Assembly (NCBI GenBank): GCA_015680685.1
Contig: MNCI01002155.1
Location: 249,770-313,769 of the forward strand
Origin: Gnetum montanum
Lineage: Eukaryota; Streptophyta; Gnetopsida; Gnetales; Gnetaceae
Direction of reading: 5' to 3'
Length of the DNA stretch: 64,000 nucleotides
Shown here: one piece after another, positions 1 through 10,599 of the stretch
Layout of the letters: every line of letters starts with the position of its first letter
How positions within the stretch are numbered: position 1 is the stretch's first letter
Made by a program: the position numbers and the translations under genes
The notes under the pieces: model-generated
Databases searched by the model: none
Seen by the model: the letters and a program-made list of their open reading frames with translations, nothing else
Told to the model about the DNA's origin: nothing

Positions 1-284
1 CAGTTGTGGCTTTGACACAAGGCGGACGAAAGGCCCCGGCGTGTGCAGGAATGACTCGATTGGTTCGCAAGACAGGCGGAGCGTAGAGACTGTGTGTACG
101 GTGTACAGGGCTCTCCAGCGTAAGAGGGTTTTTGAGCTCTGGTCCGCAGCGTAAATGTCTCTTGTGCGCTCTGGGAGTTTTTTGCCAACCGCTCCCTTCC
201 CCCCCCGATTTCATGGAAAAATGGGCCTTTTATAGACAAGTTTTATCGGGGAATTCGGGTTGGGAGACACGTGGGCGTATACGC
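1..284. other. GC-rich flank, possible LTR fragment
   Basis: This stretch is CpG-rich, unlike most of the window, and has no credible coding frame. On the minus strand a canonical TATA-like box (TATAAAAGG) is visible near 226-234, beside a C-run at 199-207. A TATA box in a GC-rich block next to a satellite-like array would fit the LTR of an element related to element 5, whose internal array is a decayed relative of the repeats that follow. That assignment is inference. Confidence 0.35.
226..234 (-). promoter_or_regulatory. TATA-like box
   Basis: The minus strand reads CTATAAAAGG, a close match to the plant TATA consensus. No start site or coding region can be tied to it. It may be the U3 promoter of an LTR running toward position 1. 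Confidence 0.35.
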
Positions 285-470
285 TACATCAGGCCGAATT
301 TAATTTACAAGTGTTACATTTGCTGGCGTATACGTCGGGGCGTATATGTTGTGGGGCGGGCGTATATGCTGGGCGTATACGCTGTGGATGCTGAGCGTAG
401 AGGATGCCAGCGTAAGCGTATAGCATGCCAACGTAAGCCAAAAATGTACCCAGCGTATACACATGAAAAT
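285..470. repeat. Cluster of degenerate GCGTATACGC-type repeats
   Basis: The palindrome-like string GGCGTATACGC and variants (GGGCGTATATG, CAGCGTATAC) recur about every 15-30 bases. The same strings occur in the 182-bp units at 1811-2170, so this is probably an expanded or rearranged part of that unit. Confidence 0.6.
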
Positions 471-479
471 GCTTCATTT

Positions 480-632
480 TAAGGTTAAAAATTGATTTTT
501 GGGTGCCCAAGAGCTACTGGGAACCCTGGGGAAGGTCCTGGAGGGTCTGGACGCTTGATTCTGGCATGTTTTGATGAGTTTTTGAGGCTCAAAAGTTGCT
601 GTACGCTGGGCCTTACGCTGAGGCACTATAGC
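480..632 (+). repeat. Partial 182-bp satellite-like unit
   Basis: This stretch aligns by eye with the two units at 1812-2170. Shared landmarks are an 'AAATTTGATTTT' block, 'GGGGACCTTGGGGAAGGTC', 'GCATGTTTTGATGAGTTTTT' and 'GCTGTACGCTGGGC'. It ends in one 20-bp minisatellite unit (611-632), directly against the solo LTR. Confidence 0.7.
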
Positions 633-1060
633 TGATGAGTGGCGAGGTACCCCTACACTCCACCATATGAATACGAGCGTGCACGCACGATTCGGTCGAA
701 CTCCGCAGACTAAATGCCTTAACGCCACAAGAAACACTTGGGGTTAATCGTTCGTTGTCTTCCCAGGCTTGCTTGTATGTGTCACGGTGTATGGTTAAGC
801 AAGTCTGAGGTATGTGATTTTTTTGGTATTTTCGGCTTATCTTCTATGCTACCAGGAGAAAGGGTTGAGAAAGCTAAACTAACTCTAACTAAGATCTAAG
901 TCTAAATTAACTAGCGTCAACATCCGTTCCCACTTGCCGGACACACCCAGAACTATGCAATTATAGCTTACCAAACGCTAATCGTTACTGGGATAGCCAC
1001 ACGTAACGCAAGTGCTCGAAGTGGTCGTACTGAGGCACCTATTTAGCCTACGTGTGATAA

Positions 1061-1345
1061 GCAGCCGATTCCTTAGCCAGCCGTACACACCCATGGGTGC
1101 TCGTAACTAAGTCGTACTTATCACACGATCTAGCCTAGCAATGAGCAGCCGATTCCTCAACTAGCCGTACACATCGGACCCGGGAGTTACCAAGCGTAGA
1201 ATCCTGTAATACGCTACTGGGTTACCAAGCATCCAATGCTCGTAATTGAGTCGTACTCATGCATTGCGTCAAGCAGCCGATTCCTTGACTAGCCGTACAC
1301 GTCCGTAGACGCTCGTAATCAAGTCGTACTTGAACGCACTAGGAA
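1061..1345 (-). repeat. Tandem duplication inside the solo LTR
   Basis: The block GCAGCCGATTCCT...AGCCGTACAC...GCTCGTAA...AGTCGTACT occurs three times, starting at 1061, 1145 and 1273. Related LTRs (49500-50336, 57309-58113) hold one copy. This accounts for most of the extra length of the solo LTR. Confidence 0.75.
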
Positions 1346-1575
1346 AGCAGGAAATAAAGCAATAAATGAAACCACGTGCTGCAAGGTTTATCCAAACAAG
1401 TTCGTCTTTATTGCCGTACACAACTTGGGTTCAGGTTACAAGCTGCTCGAATAAAGAGCCGTTCACTCTAGGACTCCTACTGCGGGCACATGGGGAAAAA
1501 TTCTAACTCTGGAGTGATCAATCTGCCAAAGCTTCGCTACACTAGCCAGGATTGGGAAAATGACGGGAGTGCCGC

Positions 1576-1592
1576 CTCTTATTTATAGATAT
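1576..1592 (-). promoter_or_regulatory. TATA box of the solo LTR, downstream of GCGATATCGC palindromes
   Basis: On the minus strand, CTATAAATAAGAG follows two perfect GCGATATCGC palindromes (about 1604-1635). The same order is seen in every LTR of this family, so this is the presumed U3 promoter. Confidence 0.65.
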
Positions 1593-1810
1593 GGCGGCGG
1601 GACGCGATATCGCAGGAGAAGACGCGATATCGCATGGGATGCGATAGCGCGGCCTAGTGTAAATCGCGTCTCATCAGTAGCATATGCTGAAACACTATAG
1701 CATACCCTGAGGCACTGTAGCATACGCTGTGACACTGTAGCATACGCTGGGGCACTGTAGCATACGCTGGGGCACTATAGCATACGCTGGGGCACTGTAG
1801 CGGGGCGTAT

Positions 1811-2360
1811 AGGAATGAAAGGCCATCATTTGGAGCCTAAAATTTGATTTTCAAGTGCCTGAGACCTGCTGGGGACCTTGGGGAAGGTCCCAGGGGGTCC
1901 AGACACTTAGTTCTGGCACGTTTTGACTCATTTTTGGGGCCCGAAAGTCTCTCTACGCTGGGCCTTACGCCGGGCGTATACGCTGGGCGTAGAGGACTGA
2001 ATGACCATCGTTTGGAGCCCGAAATTTGATTTTCAAGTGCCTGAGACCTGCTGGGGACCTTGGGGAAGGTCTTGGGGGGGGGGGTCTAGACACTCCACTT
2101 TAGCATGTTTTGATGAGTTTTTAAGCCCCGAAAGTTGCTGTACGCTGGGCATGTGTAGTCCAGCATACAGGATGCATGCTTAGTGAAAACAAAGTATTTT
2201 GAGCTCAAGATTTGCCAAGCTTGATGCCAGATGTCATCGTAGTCTTCTGTGGGTCCCAGGGAACTTTTACTTGCTTTCTTTGACTTCGTTTAATGCTATT
2301 TTGAGGCTTTCAAGCTTGGTCATGCTGAGGACCAACATGACTTAGCTTAATTTCTGTCTT
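1811..2360 (+). repeat. 182-bp tandem units, CpG-rich then decayed
   Basis: Two adjacent units start at 1812 and 1994 (period 182). Each runs: GGAGCC(T/C)(A/G)AAATTTG, GACCTGCTGGGGACCTTGGG, a GGTC.AGACACT block, TTTT..GGCCCGAAAG, then TACGCTGGGC...GGGCGTATACGC. A third, much decayed unit follows to about 2355. In it the same positions read as CATGCTGAGG-type strings. No coding capacity is apparent. The same unit architecture recurs, deaminated, inside element 5 (35450-38900). Confidence 0.7.
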
Positions 2361-2555
2361 CAAGTGTTAGCCAAAATTTTTGTGGTGTTTCAAGCCCTTG
2401 CATGGATCCGTGGTTAAAACTATGTACGCGGAATTTTGTTTGGTATTTTCCAGTTGCCGACATTTTCCGTCGTTACAAATATGATCACATCAAGATGTTA
2501 GTTTTCGATTCTCAACCCTTAGGTTTGAGTTTTCTTATGAGAGCTTTGAGTATTT
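2361..2555. other. Unassigned sequence between array and copia remnant
   Basis: No open frame, repeat or known signal stands out. It may be further decayed array sequence. Confidence 0.3.
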
Positions 2556-3540
2556 TTAATTGAGTTGGGATAAATTTAAATCTTTATCATTTAATACATT
2601 CTTTAATTTAATGCATAGACTTTGAAAAGATATAATTTCATTACATAATAATTCATACCTTTCTTTAATAGTTCCTTTGGGTTCTTCAGTTTCCATTTTT
2701 GGATCTTCATCACTAAGGGCCATAAAAATAAGATGTGAACTTGAGGAGGTGTCATTCATTTCTTCTTCACTTTGTTCATCATCTTAGCTTGTGTAAATAT
2801 TTTTCTTTTTTGTATCAGCTTCAGATTGATTCTTCCTTGTAAACCTACCAACACTTGAACATTTGAAGTCCACATGGCCTCTACCACCAGAAACCCAACA
2901 TTCTATAGAGTATGCATCAAGATTTAAACTTTTAAAATTCTTACATCTTTCCTTACCTTTGATGCTAGATTGGTTGAAGCCCTTGTATTTTCATGCAAGA
3001 AATCTTTGAACTCTCCTAGATAAGAGAGTCAATTCATCTTCGCTATTCGCTTCATGTTTAGGTGGCCCCTAACTTTTAAGGATAATAGTATTTTCTTTGA
3101 TAAACCTTTACTAATATGATTCATCTCATAAGCAATGAGTGCACTTTGAAGCTCTTTGAATTTTAGAATTGAGAAGTCTCTAATTTCCTCCATGGTTATA
3201 ACTTTTGGTCCAAAATCAGGCTATAAAGTTCTAATCATTTTAATAATTACATCACATTTAGGTAAATCTTTTACCATGTCATGAATGGCTATAACTAAAT
3301 CATTAGCTCTAGAGAAATAATCCTTGATTTTCTCTCCTTCTTTTGATTTGAGTTTATCATATGTAGTTACTAACACTAGAAATTTAGATTATTTAACAAC
3401 AAATGTACCTTTATATATTGCTTCTAGAGTTTCCCAAATTTCTTTCATGGTTTTGCACCTAGCTACTCTATTAAATTCAAATTTACTTAAAGCACAATAA
3501 AGACAAATTTTTTCTTTTAAATCAAGCATGAATANATAAA
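2556..3540 (-). pseudogene. gag: Ty1/copia gag remnant
   Basis: Reading the minus strand gives a broken copia-type Gag. It holds 'CKTMKEIWETLEAIYKGT' (the NCK-EIW-TLE signature of plant copia Gag) and then 'SRANDLVIAIHDMVK'. Next is a CCHC zinc knuckle whose second Cys is Ser (CWVSGGRGHVDFKC), and an acidic tail with 'LIFMALSDED', common just after the knuckle. Frameshifts and stops are frequent. No protease, integrase or RT follows toward lower coordinates. The normal N-terminal part is missing, because at ~3540 the sequence switches to a plus-strand copia LTR end. Certain as a copia Gag remnant, not as to which element it came from. Confidence 0.8.
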
Positions 3541-3990
3541 GGTTTTGGTGCCCACTTTTTTGAAGGAACAAGGTCAAAGGTGTGCAAGGATTATACCCTC
3601 CAAGTGTGGAAGTACACAAGTTGGAGAACCACATAAATTTGTATGTAGTTTTGGTTGTCTTGGTTGTTTGAATTGGGAAACTTATTCAACCCTCATTCTA
3701 AGTTATTCATCCTCAAGTGGTATTGAAGCCTGGTACTCTCATTTTTGGAGCTCAACATCTCAAGAGTGAACGATGGAAAGAACATCATACACCAAGACAC
3801 CTATGTTCGATGGGATCAAATTCATGTACTGAAANCTGCATAGAGTGTTTTCTTATTGGAAACATACTCAACCCCACAAGGCCCTGACAAGCTCACAAGA
3901 TGCCATTTTACAAGAAGCACATCAATCTTGTAGGGCTATAAAGAGAAAAATAATTAAGGAGAGAGTGTAACTAACTTTACAAATTCCTTA
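3541..3990 (+). other. Copia LTR end, primer-binding site and gag start (plus strand)
   Basis: At 3718-3729 TGGTATTGAAGC matches the initiator-Met primer site TGGTATCAGAGC except for transitions or adjacent changes. It is preceded by 'CTCA' (an LTR end plus two spacer bases). A short frame with 'TPMFDGIKFMYWK' follows near 3790-3850, matching how many plant copia Gags begin. This lies on the opposite strand to the gag body at 2556-3540, so the two parts meet in an inverted arrangement. An ambiguous base lies at 3835. Confidence 0.5.
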
Positions 3991-4745
3991 CTTCTCACCA
4001 AAAAAAAAACAATTCACAAATGTTAAAAAGAATTAAGGAACATAACAATCACTTCATATAGATAATAAATATTCCAATGAACAGTGCTTGCATAGTTCTT
4101 ATTTTTTCACAAGAATTTTATTCTATTTTATAGTATTTTACTTTTCAAATACTCCTTGAAATTTATGCACCAGCTAGAAAATGGCTAGTTGGAATGTCCT
4201 ATTCAAGCTTGGAACATCTCACTAAAAACTGGCCACATGCAGGTGCAATGTCCCACTAAAAATTGGTTTATCTCACTTGGGATGTCCTACCTAGAACATA
4301 TCAACAACAATTGGAACGTCTGCTATTTGTGTGGGATATTTAACCTAAAATTGATTCTTCATATTTGGGACATCTATTGATCTTTTGGAATGTCTAGGAA
4401 GATACCAAAGCATCTTTGTTGGGCTTGTAGGTTTCATGCATCCTTGAAATCTTTCATTTTGGTTGAGACTTCTTGTCATCTCAACTTAGCTCTCATCTTG
4501 ATCTCATGAAGCTCTTGTTTCAAACATGATTTTTTCATCTAAACTCTTGTCTTAATCATCATACTTTTATCCTGATTCCATCATGCTCTTGTCTTGTCCT
4601 TTCTTAACCCTACATGACTATATAGACACATTTTCCACATTCTCCATTTTCTAAGGTTTTGGCATACCAAAAGATCAACAAAAAAGACTTCAAAGCCTAG
4701 TTGAATGAAGAACTTCTTAAGCCACAAAATATCTTGAATGAAATT
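3991..4745. other. Gene-free; degenerate short repeats at 4170-4400
   Basis: No open frame is credible. At about 4170-4400 the strings GGAATGTCC, GGAACATCTC, CAATGTCCCAC, GGGATGTCCTAC and GGGACATCT recur every 20-40 bases. This suggests a decayed minisatellite of GGA(A/C)(C/T)GTC type. The rest shows nothing I can name. Confidence 0.4.
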
Positions 4746-4749
4746 TTCC

Positions 4750-7700
4750 ATTGTAACGAATTTAACCTCACATGATAATAGAGCTATACAAATTTTCTTC
4801 TTGCTACTCTAATAGATGGAATTAACCCCATAAAAAATAATTGAACATAATGTAGACTTCCTCTCCTAAAGATATCCTCAATCAACATCATAAAATGCAT
4901 GAAAGTTGTCATCTCCTTTGAAAACTTTTATGGTAACATCCATGGTCTCTTTTACATATCTTAAGACATGCCTAAGAGCATTTATGTGGCTAAGTTTAGG
5001 TTCTTTCATAATTATTGAAAGATAAGATGTGGAAAATTTAATATCATGTATTGAGTATCAAGGAAACCTAAAGGATTCTATCATGCTTTTATAGAGAAAA
5101 ACATCAATTAAGGGACCTTCATCTTTTACTTGGAGTTTGAAGTTTGGAGGAAGTGGAGTGGTGGATATTCTTTCATTTTTAAGCCATATTTTTCTATGAT
5201 ATTTTTAGCATATTTTGATTAATGCATCCTTTTCTTACTCTACTTGGATTCCAATGAAGTACCATAATACTCCTAGATTCTTCATCTTAAATTCTTCTTA
5301 CATGTCTTTCTTGAAGTCTAAAATCATTTTTCTAGAACTAGATAGAAAATCCAAGTCATCAACATACAAGGATATTAGAATTACATTAATTTCTACATGC
5401 TTGATGTAGATAGTAGGCTCAAACATACAAATTTTATAGACACTTTTAAGAATAAAATTAATGATTCTATGAAACCAAGCTTCTTAGAGCTTACTTGATT
5501 CCATTGAGAGCTTTGTGAAGTTTATATACTTTATCTTCTTGGAATTGAATTTCAAACCCTTCTAGTCAAGAAATGTAGACTTCTTTCTCATGCACACCAT
5601 TGAGAAAGGTTGAATTGGCATCCATTTGATACATATTTAATTTATCATAAGATGCGATGAAGATCATGAACTTGATAATTTTAAATCTTGCAATAGGAGT
5701 AAAAATTTCTTCATAATCAATGTGCTTCTTTTGCTTAAAGCCTCTTGCTACCAACCTTTCCTTATGAGTAGAAATGTTACCTTGTTTATCAAATTTTGTT
5801 TTCAACACTCAATTTCAATGATCCTTTTACCTTTATGGTTTGTTCACTAAGGATCATGTGTTGTTTTTCATGATTGAGTCATACTTCATTTGCATTTCAT
5901 CTTTCCATTCTTTAATTTTTAGATCCTCCTTCACACTTGATGATTCATTAATTAAGGTTGAGTAGGTAATATTAGGTTTTTCTTGGCTCCTTATGTATTT
6001 TCTTTGGAAGTTAGTATCTAGGATTTGAGATGAAGGATGGTCCTTCTCCGTCCATGGCCTTGTCTCATATGCCTCTTCCTCCTTCTTCTTATCTTCTTCA
6101 TGGATGTAGATTGAGTCAAACCCTAAGGTTTTCTCATTAAAGATTATACTTATTGATACATATCACTTCTCAAGTGGATCACAAAACCTATAGCCACTTG
6201 TCTTAGAATCATATCCAAGAAAGATACACTTCCTTCCTCTATCATGTAGCTTCCTCACAAGAGAATTGATGATCTTTACATAGCATACACATCTAACGAC
6301 TTTTAGATGGAAGAGATTTGTCACCTTGCCATACAATAATTTATAGGGATTTTTCTTAACTATAGGAGATGTAATGAGCTAATTAAGGATATAAGTAGCC
6401 ATGTGGACTATCACATTCTAATAGGAATTAGGAAGGAGGGCATGCTTTAACAAACAACTAAACATTTCTTAGATCACATCATTCTTTGTCTCAGTCATTC
6501 CATTACTTTTTGATTGATACCCATATGTGGTTTTTCTTATATGTCATGGATTTTATAAAATTCATCAAAATTATCATTTAAAAATTTATCTTCTCTATTG
6601 ATTTTTATGGATTTAATTTGTAATCCAAGCCTATTCTCCACAAATTTCTTGAAATTTTGAAAGAACTCAAACACTTCATATTTAGAATGAAGGACATAGG
6701 TCTATGTGTACCTAGAGAAATCATCGACAAATACCAAAAAATATTTACCTTCTTCATGAGAAATGGTAAGCATTGGATCCTAAGCATCCATGTGGATCAA
6801 CTCCAAAGGTTTGATCCTCATATCATATGTGTTGAAATGGGAAAATATCTTTTTATTTCCCTTTTGATATATGTTACATGCTTCTTGAGGTTCTTCTTGA
6901 AAATTGACTCTAATGATTGCTTGATTCTTTATAAGATTAAGAAATTTGAAGTATGAGGCATGACCAAGCCTCTAATATCATACTCTTGTCATGTCATGCT
7001 TTGATAACTCCTAACTTGGGCTTACATGAGTAAAGTGCATTACTCTAAAACAATAGATCTAATTTTCTAATATGGGAACTTTTACTACTAGACCATTACT
7101 ATTTAAGATGATGCATTTATTAGTTTCAAAAATAGCATTCTTTCCTTTTCTTGACATTTGACCAACTGAAAGGAAGAATTAGATAATTATAGAACATAAA
7201 ATACATCATGGACTTGGATGGGATGACAATTATCAAGAATAATTTGATAATTTTAAATGTCTTCAATTTCTACATAAGCTCCATCATCTATTCTAATTGA
7301 CCCAAGACTCTTATCATCCTTAAACTCTATGAAACATTCTTTATGAGAAGTCATATGATTAATACAACCACTATCATTTATCCAAGTAGAAGGGTTTATT
7401 CACTTAGTTATGTAGAAATCAAAAAAAATTATTATTAGAGCCATCACCCACTTGCTTACCTGTGTTTTAGTCTAACGAGGAATCACCTTATTGCTCGTCA
7501 TTGTTACCTTCTTAGATGATAAGGTTTTGAAACCTCATTTTTTACTAATAGTTGTCTTGCATGTGACCATTCTTGTTGCAAAACTTACACCATGAAATTA
7601 ATGAAGATGATGTAAAGATGTTGCTCTTTTTTTAGAAGTTGGATCTTTCACCTTCTCTTCTTCTTCTTGGACCTCTTTCTCTACCTCTAAAAGTTGATAG

Positions 7701-8450
7701 CTTCCTCTCTTTAGATGATGGTTTACTCTTTTGGAAATTTGTTCTTCCTCTTCCTCTTCTTCCTTGGCCTCTATCTCTTAAAGGATTTTGACCTATATAG
7801 AAATTATCTTATCTTAATGATGAAGAATTTTTCATCTCTTGGAGAGCCCTTAGGCTTGATACATGTTCATTTAAAGTAGAAGTAGAAAGGTCTTTTATTT
7901 TAAATATGGGTTCAATGACACTAATAAACCTATGTTCATCATACAACATTATCATGACTTTGTAAACCTTTTGTTGCATGGAGTAATTACATTATACTCT
8001 CTAAGATTCCTAAGATATAAAGTGAGTTTTTCAAGGAAATGCTCAAGGGACTTACCTCTTTGAACTTTTATATTCTCAAAATCTATTCTTACTTTCAACT
8101 ATTTAATTTTTTATTGGCCTTATTGCACTTATATTCCTCTTAAAAGATATCCCAATATTATTTAGAAGTATTTTTGTTGCAATTTAGGATATAATGTCCT
8201 CAGTACAACTTGTACAAATAATCATCTTAGGAAAAGTATCTAACTTAGTATCTTTAGTGAACTACCTCCTTTGATCTCTAGTTATAGCATTAACATTTGG
8301 AAGAATTACAAGTACATTTTTAACATAAGACCAAACCTCATTAATTTGCAATAGAGACTCAACCAAAGGAGACTAATAATAAAAACCTTGATACTCATTA
8401 AAGGTGATAGAACACTTAGAAATATCTTTTGAAGGATATTTTCTTTTACC
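4750..8450 (-). pseudogene. Decayed Ty1/copia gag-pol
   Basis: The minus strand, read from high to low coordinates, gives the copia order gag-PR-IN-RT. A decayed Gag lies at ~8450-7600, with an Arg-rich stretch and a knuckle relic ('FCNKNGHMQDN'). A protease-like 'DSGCINHMTSHKECF' (D-S-G start) lies at ~7400-7230. A GAG-pre-integrase/integrase stretch follows at ~7000-6000: 'RLGHASYFKFLNLI', 'PLELIHMDA', 'GKYFLVFVDDFSRYT' (DD of the DDE core). RT lies at ~5900-4750 with 'ERLVARGFKQKKHIDYEEIF' and 'YQMDANSTFLNG'. Many stops and frameshifts make it non-functional. LTRs could not be paired; a weak Met-type primer site (AGATATCATAGC) on the minus strand near 9711-9722 may mark the 5' side. Confidence 0.85.
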
Positions 8451-8574
8451 TTCTTTTCAACAAATTCTTTACTTTGATGTCACTTGTCAAAGGTTGACAT
8501 GAGAATAAAATGCCTCTAATCTTAATGCTATAGAAATTTTAGCTTCATTAGAGTCAATTTTGACCACTATAAGT

Positions 8575-8990
8575 TGATCATGAGTTGTAGCTTAATCATG
8601 GTCTACAAAACCATCAGTTATATTATCTTACCATGGGTTGGGATGATTGATCCTGGATCATGGTCAAGTCATGTTGTAATACCATGGACCCAAAATTAAT
8701 CATGGTCTTTATGAAATAGAGAAAAATAAACTCTGAGGAACCACAAGCTAGCCATGTATCATGGTTAGATCATGGTGAATATTCTAGTCTTCATGGTACC
8801 TCTTTTAAACTTTAAATTTGCCCATAAGTAGACCATGAGTTGTGGAATTGTAGGAAGAATAGATCATGAGTCAATCATGATTCATGGTCTCCTATTACAA
8901 GTTGTCATAAGATTATGGTTTCTCACCATGGATCATGGTAAATTCATGGTTGCTCACCACAAGTTATAGTGAGGTTTTGGTCCCATAAAA
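8575..8990. repeat. Dispersed ATCATGG/CCATGAT repeats
   Basis: The strings ATCATGG, ACCATGG and TCATGGT occur on both strands more than a dozen times in about 400 bases, with no regular period. It lies just upstream (minus sense) of the copia gag. Function unknown. Confidence 0.5.
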
Positions 8991-10599
8991 ATGTCTGTGT
9001 ATAGCATAAGTAATTATGAACTTATGTTAAAGTTATAATCCTATAAGAAATAGAGAAAAATACCAAAACTAAATTTTGAAGATAAATTAGAAAGAAATGA
9101 GGCTCAAAGCTATGAAACATAGACTAGTAACATGATATATAATATCCAAACATGATAAGGTTATCTTGAATTAGAAATAAATATAAATTTATTCTTAGTT
9201 AAACTTATGTGTGCTAAAAGTATACAACCACTATGAAAATGCACAAACTCTTTATTCCACTTCTAAGTGACTTTAGATGCTCTTAAAAACATGATAGAAA
9301 CTTGAGAACAAACTCTCACAATCTAAAGAAGCTTGAAATAATCACATGCAAGGAGAGATATGTGTTTTACATCAAATTTACATGAAAGAATGAGTCCATG
9401 AATAAGAACATGAAAAATAACTTTAATTTGAAATTGGAAAGTAAATCCCTTAAATTAAACCATGAAAACACTTCTAAATTCTTTCAAACTTTACTAGAAA
9501 CATGAGCAAACATATATTTAATTTTAGAAACTCAAGAGAACTTGTAATTAAAACATGCATGTGAAAAACATAAGAGAATGTATGGATTTGTGAGAAACTA
9601 TAACAGAAAATATTTAGGGAACCTGGAACAAGAACCCATGAGAAGGAATTCACTCCTAAAATTAAGATGGTCATGTTAAAAGAGGGTAAGAAAGAAGAAA
9701 AGGTGAAAGCTATGATATCTTCCCCAAGAACACATAAAACTTGCACAAGAACACTTTAAAATTGAAAGAAAATAGAGCTTCTATTCACTTCATCAAAAAT
9801 GTAGAATCAAGACAAGTTATAATGGGATGGGTTCATCCATATTTATACTTCTTTGATGAAGATTTTACCTTTTAGAGCATGGGCCATACATGACGGTTGT
9901 TGATCCATTCTTACACTTTCTAGAAATTTGCTCAATCCATAATATGCTAAGATCCTCTTTCTTCATACAAACATAATTATAACACCTATTACATCAAAAG
10001 AAAACATCACAACATCAAAGGAAAGACTACTACTAAATCCTACTCTCCTCAACATCAAAGTAAACATGCATGGAGGAGTTAGTAGTACATATTTATACTA
10101 TTTCTAATAGGACATATAGACAACAAAAAAATTTCATAAAACTTAAGAAAAATATAATGATGTTTCACATTAGCAAACCCATTTGAATCGAACCTATGAC
10201 TTACAAACCATAAGATGCATGCTTTAATTAACAAAGTAATTATACATTGAGAATACATGACTAAATTTTGAGTATCATAAATATACACATTTGTACCTCT
10301 AAGAAAAGTAATCAACGTGATATCCTAATAGAACATATGTAACAAATAAAAAATTCTCTTTTCATCTAAATGTGTTGTAGAGATAATATCTTATTGCTGA
10401 CTTGAAGGATACTTCCCTTTCAAAATGAAGATTAGAAGAAATATGAAAATTCACTTGTACTCCATACTATATTAATCATCATTCCCTCTTTAAAAATACA
10501 TAGCCTTGATCTTCTATGTTTGCAATATAGAATCTATTTTAATTAATAATAATTAGTTTCCAGCTATTGGTCAAGATAAGGAAATAATTTCTTTTGATA
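8991..10599. other. AT-rich stretch, possible copia 5' LTR inside
   Basis: There is no coding region. Around 9700-9860 the minus strand has a TATA-like AGTATAAATATGG and, downstream, AGATATCATAGC, a weak match to the Met primer site. This could be the 5' LTR and primer site of the copia remnant. The remaining AT-rich sequence shows nothing I can support. Confidence 0.3.

Larger units (their letters stand above)
633..1676 (-). mobile_element. Solo LTR of the element 1/3 family
   Basis: Read on the minus strand it begins TGATGAGACG and ends CTCATCA, the same TGATG/CATCA termini as the LTRs of elements 1 and 3. It carries family landmarks: repeated GCGATATCGC palindromes, the TATA box (CTATAAATAAGAG), the 'CAATAAAGACGA' block and the 'GAGTGTAGGGGTACCTCGCC' end. 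No gag or other internal sequence is attached. Flanking 5-mers are ATAGC (628-632) and GTAGC (1677-1681), a target duplication with one mismatch. At 1044 bp it is about 200 bp longer than its relatives because of an internal duplication (1061-1345). Confidence 0.85.
611..1802 (+). repeat. 20-bp minisatellite split by a solo LTR
   Basis: One unit (TTACGCTGAGGCACTATAGC) lies at 611-632. Six more lie at about 1680-1800, with consensus GCATACGCTGGGGCACTGTA. The two parts are separated only by the solo LTR at 633-1676, so the LTR landed inside the array. Units differ at one to four positions; the last three are almost identical. Confidence 0.8.
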
